Shown here: piece after piece, positions 6,956-13,104 of the stretch
Layout of the letters: each line of letters starts with the position of its first letter
Numbering within the stretch: the first letter of the stretch is position 1
Source: JAFGHJ01 sp964418485
GTDB lineage: Bacteria > Hydrothermota > UBA3072
DNA: 13,104 bases
Reading direction: 5' to 3'
Assembly: GCA_964418485.1 (NCBI GenBank)
Contig: CAYQMH010000058.1
Location: 1 to 13,104 of the forward strand
Notes under the pieces: model-generated
Databases searched by the model: none
Seen by the model: only the letters and a program-made list of their open reading frames with translations
What the model was told of the DNA's origin: nothing
Program-made: the position numbers and the translations under genes

Positions 6956-8833
6956 GTGGATATTTTTAAAAAAGATCATTTGGAAGAACTCGGAACGGCT
7001 TGCCGGGGTTTCGCATTTTTTACGTTGTTTTATTTGTATCTATGGCTTTATGTAGATATCCATCTTATTTATCATGGTGCAGGAAAAATACGTTATTTTC
7101 CAGTTTTTTACAAAGATTGGCTTTTTTTCAGGGAATATATGTCTTACCCAGGCGGGCTCGTCGAATATGTGTCCGCTTTCCTATCTCAATTCTTTTATTT
7201 TTCCTGGACTGGTTCATTTATCATAACATTACAAGTCTGGGTGATAGGTACTTTCGTTAATAGCTTTATCGAAAGTGTGAATGCTTCACATCTAAAATGG
7301 CTTCGTTTTATTCCCCCGATCTTTTTTCTTGTACTTTACTCTCAATATACGTTTTACTTCACCACGACGATGGCTTTGACAGTCGCATTTTGTTTTATAT
7401 GGTTATATATGAAGTTTAATTTTAAGAATAAATCGCTCAGGCTGATTGTTTTTTTTATTCTGTCGGCAATTCTATATGCATTGGTTGGAGGAGCATACAT
7501 TGTATTTGCACTACTCTGTGGTATGTATGAGTTACTCTCAAAACGCCAGTGGCGGACAAGCCTAATTTATTTATTATCAACTTTAATTATTCCTTATATT
7601 GAAGGTGTTTTTATTTATAGATTCAGCAGTATCGACGCTTTCACTATATTGACACCAATATTCTGGAAATTCAAAATCTATAATAAAACAGATGGTGTTA
7701 TGTTCGTTTACGGTCTTTACTTATTTTTGCCATTAATAACCTTTGCGCTAATCATCTGGCGGATATTTAATATCAGACTCGTTTTACCAAAATTCATATG
7801 TAAAGTCTCTGAAATATCTTTTATAAAGAATAAAAACATAAGATGGTTTATTGATACAAGTTTTCTGTTTTTGGTTTCAGCTGTTGCTGTTTACTTTTCT
7901 TTCGATAGCAAACAAAAGGCATTTTTTGCAGTAGATTATTATGCCTACAATCGGATGTGGCCACAGGTGTTGAAAGCCGCGAGAGATAATCCAAAACATG
8001 ATATTGTAATTGCCGCAGTAAACCGTGCTTTATATCATTCCGGCCAGCTTGGTAATACTGCGATTGCTTTACGGCAGAATCCGGGTACACTTCTGCTGGT
8101 TGGTAAGTACCACAAGGACTTATACTGGTATCAATTTGACATTTTTCTTGATCTTGGTTACGTGAATAAAGCCGAGCACGATCTGGCTGAAGCGTTGGAA
8201 TTTTATGGAGAACGCCCTCAACTTCTTCAACGAATGGCACTAATAAATATGGTCAAAGGCAATTTAGGTACTGCTCGAATTTATCTCGGGGTGCTCAACA
8301 AAATGTTATTTTATTCGGAATGGGCAAATGAATACCTTAATAGAATAGAGTCGGACCCAACTTTATCAATGGATAAGCAAGTTCAGCATTTACGTAGTTT
8401 GGTGATTGATAGAGAACATCTCCTCAATTACCCGACAATTGATGCACTTTTATTGGAGTTGCTGAAAAAAAATCGACATAACCGGATGGCTTTTGAGTAT
8501 TTAATGACTTGTTACCTTTTAATGAACGATTTAAACAGTTTTGCTAAAAATTTTGACCGTTTTGAAGATTTCAAATATCTTCGTATTCCGCGATTATTCG
8601 AAGAAGCCATCTTAATTATTGGCAGCGATCCGAGCGGAAGAGTTCTTCTGCAAGGTAAGAAACTAAAGATTAGCACTCAAACCTTCCAGCGGTTCAATAG
8701 TTTTTTTAAAACTTTAAATACTTTCAAAGGCGACAAAAGCAAAGCCTTTAGAGAATTTCCGGATGATTTAAGAAACAGCTACTTTTTTTACTATACCTTT
8801 TTTAAAAATGTTTATTCGGGAGAGGAAAAATGA
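6956..8833 (+). CDS. DUF6057-like polytopic membrane protein, copy 2
   Basis: Paralogue of the protein at 3452-5365, 625 residues from a GTG start. It lacks most of the long N-terminal tail of copy 1 and enters the membrane at about residue 17. Membrane segments run to about 315, followed by the helical C-terminal domain. Shared landmarks are YPGGLVEYVSAFLSQ (64-78), VDYYA...MWPQVL (326-339), NRALYH (356-361), a C-terminal FEYLMTCYLL segment, and FKGDKSKAF near the end (copy 1: FRGDKNLAR). The start is the weakest in the operon: GTG with only a GGA-like ribosome site about 8 nt upstream, 32 bp after the previous gene. No promoter or terminator is evident in that gap. Its TGA overlaps the ATG of the next gene (ATGA). 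It probably pairs with the second cytochrome/propeller protein (inference). Confidence 0.75.
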   Translation: MDIFKKDHLEELGTACRGFAFFTLFYLYLWLYVDIHLIYHGAGKIRYFPVFYKDWLFFREYMSYPGGLVEYVSAFLSQFFYFSWTGSFIITLQVWVIGTFVNSFIESVNASHLKWLRFIPPIFFLVLYSQYTFYFTTTMALTVAFCFIWLYMKFNFKNKSLRLIVFFILSAILYALVGGAYIVFALLCGMYELLSKRQWRTSLIYLLSTLIIPYIEGVFIYRFSSIDAFTILTPIFWKFKIYNKTDGVMFVYGLYLFLPLITFALIIWRIFNIRLVLPKFICKVSEISFIKNKNIRWFIDTSFLFLVSAVAVYFSFDSKQKAFFAVDYYAYNRMWPQVLKAARDNPKHDIVIAAVNRALYHSGQLGNTAIALRQNPGTLLLVGKYHKDLYWYQFDIFLDLGYVNKAEHDLAEALEFYGERPQLLQRMALINMVKGNLGTARIYLGVLNKMLFYSEWANEYLNRIESDPTLSMDKQVQHLRSLVIDREHLLNYPTIDALLLELLKKNRHNRMAFEYLMTCYLLMNDLNSFAKNFDRFEDFKYLRIPRLFEEAILIIGSDPSGRVLLQGKKLKISTQTFQRFNSFFKTLNTFKGDKSKAFREFPDDLRNSYFFYYTFFKNVYSGEEK

Positions 8834-10371
8834 GAAAACGATATAGATATTTTTCAATTATTGTGTTATTTATATTGACTGCCAGTGTAATCTTTTTTAT
8901 TTCGAACAATCGTAAAGTCTCCATTGACCGGTATAGTTCAATGAAGCAGCTCCCCAAAATCCATCCTGACTATTGTGAGACGGTTATTCCACCTAATATA
9001 GCACCATTGAACTTTTTGGTTGAAGAAAAAGGAATTCAGTATTTTGTAAAGGTTCATTCAAAGCAAGGTACGCCAATTGAAATTCTTAGCCGGACGCCGA
9101 AGATTAAAATTTCGGAAGATTCATGGCATGAACTTCTAAGCCTGAATCGCGGGCAGGAATTATTAATTGACATATTTGTAAAAGCTGAGAATAAAGAATG
9201 GAACAAATTTCAAACGATAACCAATAAAATTGCAAACGAAGAGATAGATGCTTTTCTGCTGTACCGGAAAATACACCCTTCACATAATACCTGGTGCGAG
9301 ATGGGATTGTATCAACGTAATTTACAGAACTTTAGAGAAACGCCCGTGTTAAAAAATGATAGATACAAATATGGATGCGCACATTGTCATACGTTTTGTA
9401 ATAATAGTACTGATAAAATATCAATTAGTACCCGTAGTGGGGATTATAAAAGTAGTCTGTTGATAGTTGAAGGAGATAAAATATATAAAATTGTAGAAAA
9501 GTTTGGTTTTACTTCATGGCACCCAAGTGGTAGATTATTAGCATTAACAGTAAACTATCCACCATTAATTCTGCATGCGAACAGAAATGAAATGCGCGAT
9601 ATTGTAGACGTAGATTCATGGATCGGGTTTTATTATATTGATTCCGAAGAGATTAAAACAATACCTCAACTTTCCCGAAAAGACTGGTTGGAAAATTATC
9701 CTACCTGGTCGCCGGATGGGCGTTATTTATATTTCTGTAATGCAAAAATGTTATGGACGGATACGAAAACAGCGCCCCCTGAACATTATCAAGAAAGTAA
9801 ATACAGCCTTTATAGAATTAGCTATGATATCGAAAAAGACCAATGGGGGGAAATTGAGCCAATTCTTTTAGCTGACAAGACAGGTTTGAGTATGAATCAA
9901 CCACGGGTTAGTCCTGATGGGCGTTGGTTGACGTTTTCTATGTGTGGGTATAGTTGTTGGCCCAGCTATCATCCCGATAGCGACCTTTACATTCTGGATT
10001 TGAAAACAACGGAAGAAACCGGTAAGCCTGTATATAGAAAAATGGAAATCAATAGTGATGAGTGTGAATCTTGGCACACATGGTCAAGCAATAGCCGATG
10101 GGTTGTTTTTAGTAGTAAAAAAGGAAACCCCTTGTTCAATCGAACATACATTTCATATGTGGACGAAAGCGGAAAGCTTTATAAGGCTTTTGTAGTACCT
10201 CACATAGATCCTACTTTTTATGACTCTTATTTGATTACCTACACTATCCCTGAACTCGTTACTGAACCAGTAAAAGCTACAGGTGAAAAACTCGCACGTG
10301 TTATTCGCAGTATTGAGAACCTTCCGGTAGATATGGCGATTACTGGGGCAACACCTAAAAAGGAAAATTGA
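8830..10371 (+). CDS. Membrane-anchored monoheme cytochrome with PD40/TolB-like propeller, copy 2
   Basis: Paralogue of the protein at 5367-6923, 513 residues. A signal anchor (about 8-25) is followed by the shared phrase VIPPNIAPLNFLV (52-64) and the heme motif CAHCH (183-187), here with a further Cys two residues on (TFC, C190). PD40-type repeats include SWHPSGRLLALTV (229-241), YPTWSPDGRYLYFC (290-303), PRVSPDGRWLTFS (358-370) and WSSNSRWVVFSS (418-429). Both copies end in a similar PTFYDxxxITYxxPELV segment (461-477 here). The ATG overlaps the stop of copy 2 of the membrane protein, indicating translational coupling and supporting a physical partnership. The residues between the heme site and the first repeat differ most between copies, so the two may differ in redox potential or partner. 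Confidence 0.8.
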   Translation: MRKRYRYFSIIVLFILTASVIFFISNNRKVSIDRYSSMKQLPKIHPDYCETVIPPNIAPLNFLVEEKGIQYFVKVHSKQGTPIEILSRTPKIKISEDSWHELLSLNRGQELLIDIFVKAENKEWNKFQTITNKIANEEIDAFLLYRKIHPSHNTWCEMGLYQRNLQNFRETPVLKNDRYKYGCAHCHTFCNNSTDKISISTRSGDYKSSLLIVEGDKIYKIVEKFGFTSWHPSGRLLALTVNYPPLILHANRNEMRDIVDVDSWIGFYYIDSEEIKTIPQLSRKDWLENYPTWSPDGRYLYFCNAKMLWTDTKTAPPEHYQESKYSLYRISYDIEKDQWGEIEPILLADKTGLSMNQPRVSPDGRWLTFSMCGYSCWPSYHPDSDLYILDLKTTEETGKPVYRKMEINSDECESWHTWSSNSRWVVFSSKKGNPLFNRTYISYVDESGKLYKAFVVPHIDPTFYDSYLITYTIPELVTEPVKATGEKLARVIRSIENLPVDMAITGATPKKEN

Positions 10372-10402
10372 GTGTGGAGAAGTTTAAGTAGGTGAGTTCA
10401 AA

Positions 10403-10474
10403 ATGGCAGCCAGTACCTCACTAATGGAATACTTCCGATTACATGCGGATGATTCGAAGAGGATTTTGAAATGA
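10403..10474 (+). CDS. Possible 23-residue peptide overlapping the ccsBA start
   Basis: An ATG at 10403 is preceded at 6 nt by AGGTGAG (10390-10396). It opens a frame of 23 codons, beginning MAASTSLMEYF and ending DDSKRILK, whose TGA overlaps the ATG of ccsBA in an ATGA arrangement. The upstream in-frame stop (TAA 10385-10387) makes this ATG the first possible start. It sits in the only gap of about 100 bp inside the operon. It could be a small protein, or a leader whose translation controls ccsBA. Its brevity means chance cannot be excluded. Confidence 0.4.
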   Translation: MAASTSLMEYFRLHADDSKRILK

Positions 10475-12195
10475 TTCGAAAAATTCTTTTCTCAATAAAA
10501 ACAATGTCTGTACTTGTTCTGGGGCTTGTTACTAGTATCGTAATCGCCACTTTGCTCGAACGGACATATGGAAGTTATATAGCAAAGGTTAGGGTTTATA
10601 ATGCCTTTTGGTTTGAAATTTTGTGGATTTGGTTTTCGGTCGCTCTTTTTGTAAATCTTATTCGCTCCAGATTGTGGCAGAGGAAAAAATGGGACGTTGT
10701 TTTGTTTCCTTTTGCCTTTTTTATCATTTTATCGGGAGTTATATTGACTCGATATTTTACAATAGATGGTTATATCTCCCTTCGCGAAGGTGAATCGTCT
10801 AACCAATTTGTAGACAAGCCGTTTCAATTGCCATTTTCCCTGTACCTTTCGGATTTCAGTATCGATCGCTATAAGGATTCGGGAGAACCTTCTCAGTTTA
10901 GAAGTGATGTTGTAATTAAAGATCCTGAACATAATATCGAAAAATCCTATTCCATTTACATGAATCACATTCTTAAGTATAGAGGTTACCGTTTTTATCA
11001 GTATTCCTTTAATGAGGATGAAAAGGGATCGATTCTTTTTGTCTCTCGGGATCCGGGAATTCCTGTGGCGTACGCGGGTTTTATTCTTCTAATCGGAGTG
11101 ATAGCGCTGGCGTTTTTCCATCCGAAAGGCCGAATCCGTGAGCTTGAGAATGAGATTCGGAAATCCGAATGGAGTCGTTTTAGTATTATCTTCTTATGCC
11201 TAATGATGGTAATATGTCTCGGTTCGTTGGTTTTTCATGTTCAAATAGAGGAATTCTACAATCGTTTTCGGATTTTACAGTGGTTAGGTAAATGGTTTGT
11301 ATTTTTGCCTTTAGTTTTTTTGATAATGAGTTTAGTTCGATTTGCATTTAAAAACCGGTTCGAAAAAATATTTCCGACTTTGAAAAAAATCTTTCAGTGG
11401 GCAATTTGGCTTGGATTTTTGATATTTACCATTGGGGTATTAATTCGCTGGTTTTTTATGGACTATGCCCAATGGAGTATGAAATACGAATGCATGGTAT
11501 TTGCAGGGTGGGCGAGTCTTCTGGCGGGTATTGTACTATCCCGTCAATCCCGTTTGCCCATCATATGCGGGAGTTTACTTGCGGGTATTGTGTTAATTGT
11601 AGCCCATACGCCTTCTATATATGTTACTGGTTCTGCTCTACCTCCTGTTTTGAATTCTAAATGGTTTCTTCTTCACGTATCTACTGCAATAGCCAGTTAT
11701 GGTTTTTTTACTGTAGGTACTACTTTGGCTTTTCTAAATCTTTTAACATTGGCGTTTACAATTTCAGGAAAAGAAAATCGTCTCCTGCGCGGGATCTCCA
11801 CCTGGAGCAAAATCACAGAACAGGCACTCTGGATCGGGCTTCTTCTTCTCGCTATAGGGAGTATATTAGGGGCAATATGGGCTAATGAGACCTGGGGTCA
11901 ATATTGGGGATGGGATCCCAAAGAATCATGGTCTTTAATCGTTATTCTTTTTTATGCTTTGGTGCTGCATCTTCGTTTCGTTGTCAGTTGCAATTGGCGA
12001 TACTGGTTCAATATACTGGTATTTCCTGCTTTTGGGACTATGTTGATGACGTATTTCGGAGTCAATATGTTTTTTTTAGGAATGCATACATACAGTGGAG
12101 AAACAGGAAGCCAATTTCCCTTAATAATCTTTTGGATTGCCGGGGGATGGGTTACTTTATCGCTTCTTGCGTATCGAAACCGCAGGCGAATTTAA
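10471..12195 (+). CDS. Fused CcsB-CcsA (ResB-ResC) cytochrome c synthetase, system II
   Basis: 574 residues, short compared with the roughly 900 of Helicobacter CcsBA. The ResB/CcsB half has three membrane segments (about 12-28, 48-64, 76-94), the TRYF motif (93-96), a reduced periplasmic domain with GYRFYQYSF...VSRDPG (172-196) and a fourth segment. The CcsA half has further segments and the WWD heme-handling motif, WANETWGQYWGWDPKESW (470-487). H402, H500 and H539 match the order and spacing of P-His1, TM-His2 and P-His2 of characterised CcsBA. The TM-His1 position expected in the third segment (LFHLAF in relatives, from memory) reads LFPFAF, Pro at residue 80. The enzyme exports heme and ligates it to CxxCH cysteines outside the cytoplasmic membrane; likely clients are the two cytochromes upstream. 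GAAGAGGA 7 nt upstream supports the start. It ends 6 bp from a convergent gene. Confidence 0.92.
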   Translation: MIRKILFSIKTMSVLVLGLVTSIVIATLLERTYGSYIAKVRVYNAFWFEILWIWFSVALFVNLIRSRLWQRKKWDVVLFPFAFFIILSGVILTRYFTIDGYISLREGESSNQFVDKPFQLPFSLYLSDFSIDRYKDSGEPSQFRSDVVIKDPEHNIEKSYSIYMNHILKYRGYRFYQYSFNEDEKGSILFVSRDPGIPVAYAGFILLIGVIALAFFHPKGRIRELENEIRKSEWSRFSIIFLCLMMVICLGSLVFHVQIEEFYNRFRILQWLGKWFVFLPLVFLIMSLVRFAFKNRFEKIFPTLKKIFQWAIWLGFLIFTIGVLIRWFFMDYAQWSMKYECMVFAGWASLLAGIVLSRQSRLPIICGSLLAGIVLIVAHTPSIYVTGSALPPVLNSKWFLLHVSTAIASYGFFTVGTTLAFLNLLTLAFTISGKENRLLRGISTWSKITEQALWIGLLLLAIGSILGAIWANETWGQYWGWDPKESWSLIVILFYALVLHLRFVVSCNWRYWFNILVFPAFGTMLMTYFGVNMFFLGMHTYSGETGSQFPLIIFWIAGGWVTLSLLAYRNRRRI

Positions 12196-12201
12196 AAGAA
12201 A

Positions 12202-13104
12202 TTATCTTTCAGTCACAAACGCTGCGTCTAATTCAAATAAGAGTTCATCCCAGCATACATCTGCAACTAAATACACTGCCGGAATATTAGAGAGTCCGAG
12301 AGATTCCGCGGTTTCTTGATACAAGGGGAAATCACTTTTTTTCTTAAGAAATACAGTGGCTTCGCAAAGATCAGAGAAAGAAGCTCCTTCCGGCTGAACG
12401 AGTGAATCTACCACTCCTACTGTATGTTTCACTTGAGAGCGTAAGTCTTCTGTGTGGACAGTTTCTCCTTTTTCGTTAAGGGACGCAGTTCCTGAAACAA
12501 AGAGCCATTTTTCCTCGGGTTCTACTACCTTCATGGCTCGGGAGAATGCGGAGCCATATCTATAGGGCGAACGTTGCTGAATCCCATAAAGGGGTTGGAT
12601 TTGTATTCCGGTATTGGATCTTTTAGTAACTGCTAAGAGATCCATAATCGTAGAGGTTCTTGCCGGATTTCTTCCTTCAATACCTGTACTGGCAGGTAGG
12701 AAAATATCTTCCGCATTATTGACGTCTCCGTTATGAAGTAATCCGAATTCGGTATAACATGTATTTCTTGCTAAATTGAAGTCGCTGTACCAGTCCAGGA
12801 TGTCCTCCACATATATCCATGTTCGTGCCACGTCCCGGAATGAAGCGCCTTTAGATTTTAAAAGAGCTTCTGCTTTACGAAACATTTTTTCCGCTTGCTC
12901 CCGGCGATTTTGTACGTTTGATAAATCCCCTCCGAGTAGGCTTTGTAATTGTAGAAACAAAGCACCGTTTCGACTCCACATTCGTCCTTGAGGAATATTC
13001 CCCTCCCGTATGATTTGAACTTTTTCGGACGGTCGAGATGGACGGAAACTGCGGAGTTGAATTCCTGCAAGTGGATTACCATAACAGGATTTTCCCTCTA
13101 TATA
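12202..13104 (-). CDS. Tandem RidA/YjgF-fold protein, chorismatase-like, 5' end beyond the window
   Basis: The frame is open to the right edge, so the start is outside; 300 codons are visible. The ATG at 12981 is internal, because in-frame sequence upstream (GNPLAGIQLRSFRPS, IIREGNIPQGRMWSRNGA) is protein-like. The N-terminal part has GASFRDVARTWIYVEDILDW and a later LPASTGIEGRNPA. The C-terminal part has the RidA-type pattern WLFVSGTASLNEKGE, HTEDLRSQVKHTV, GASFSDLCEATVFLKK and ADVCWDELLFELDAAF. Two such regions in one chain resemble FkbO/Hyg5/XanB2 chorismatases, which cleave chorismate to hydroxybenzoate or dihydroxycyclohexadiene carboxylate. The C-terminal Glu in LLFELDA may correspond to the catalytic Glu of those enzymes. 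Another RidA-like function is possible. It converges on ccsBA with 6 bp between stops and no terminator visible. Confidence 0.7.
   Translation of the reverse strand, partial: YIEGKSCYGNPLAGIQLRSFRPSRPSEKVQIIREGNIPQGRMWSRNGALFLQLQSLLGGDLSNVQNRREQAEKMFRKAEALLKSKGASFRDVARTWIYVEDILDWYSDFNLARNTCYTEFGLLHNGDVNNAEDIFLPASTGIEGRNPARTSTIMDLLAVTKRSNTGIQIQPLYGIQQRSPYRYGSAFSRAMKVVEPEEKWLFVSGTASLNEKGETVHTEDLRSQVKHTVGVVDSLVQPEGASFSDLCEATVFLKKKSDFPLYQETAESLGLSNIPAVYLVADVCWDELLFELDAAFVTER

Noticed and set aside
7848..8240. 130-residue minus-strand frame
   Set aside because: It lies wholly inside the second DUF6057-like gene, has no ribosome site, and its composition is that of antisense shadow sequence.
11397..12319. 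Several plus-strand frames across ccsBA and its 3' end
   Set aside because: They are alternate-frame shadows of ccsBA, whose frame carries the WWD motif and heme histidines.
12858..13082. 74-residue minus-strand frame near the right edge
   Set aside because: The neighbouring frame continues the RidA-like protein without stops to the window edge, so this is an out-of-frame shadow.

Overview
The window is AT-rich bacterial DNA. It carries strong Shine-Dalgarno sequences (AAGGAG types), E. coli-like sigma70 promoters, and a fused CcsB-CcsA (system II) cytochrome c assembly gene. The main cluster resembles gene sets I associate with Bacteroidota and other FCB-group bacteria. The consensus TTGACA/TATAAT promoters and strong Shine-Dalgarno sites are unlike typical Bacteroidota, so an uncultivated FCB-related lineage outside Bacteroidota proper is my best guess. 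Intergenic low-complexity text of the 'ctctgtgttctctgtgg' and 'aatccgtggc' type also fits an environmental genome. No rRNA, tRNA or CRISPR array was seen.

Layout. (1) Positions 1-300 hold a 266-bp MITE-like element with perfect 23-bp inverted ends. It abuts a 9-bp tandem repeat and the open but startless 5' end of a secreted zinc-metalloprotease-like gene (399-1193). A secreted hypothetical protein follows (1206-2099). (2) Positions 2100-3445 hold an MNT nucleotidyltransferase / HEPN toxin-antitoxin pair with a perfect consensus promoter. The pair is bracketed by a direct repeat and low-complexity intergenic sequence. (3) Positions 3362-12195 look like one long operon. It contains two tandem copies of a two-gene unit: a DUF6057-like multi-pass membrane protein with a helical C-terminal domain, then a membrane-anchored exported protein with one CxxCH heme site followed by PD40/TolB-like beta-propeller repeats. 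A 23-codon reading frame comes next, overlapping the start of a compact CcsBA cytochrome c synthetase. (4) Converging from the right edge is an incomplete gene for a tandem RidA/YjgF-fold protein resembling chorismatases.

How the genes may work together (inference). CcsBA would export heme and attach it to the CxxCH sites of the two propeller proteins, and the two polytopic DUF6057-like proteins are their probable membrane partners. The operon would then build a pair of paralogous membrane-associated monoheme cytochrome/propeller complexes of unknown function together with their own maturation enzyme. The CcsBA is itself unusual: the conserved transmembrane histidine of its CcsB half appears to be replaced by proline (residue 80). 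This cluster is the best candidate in the window for an undescribed system.
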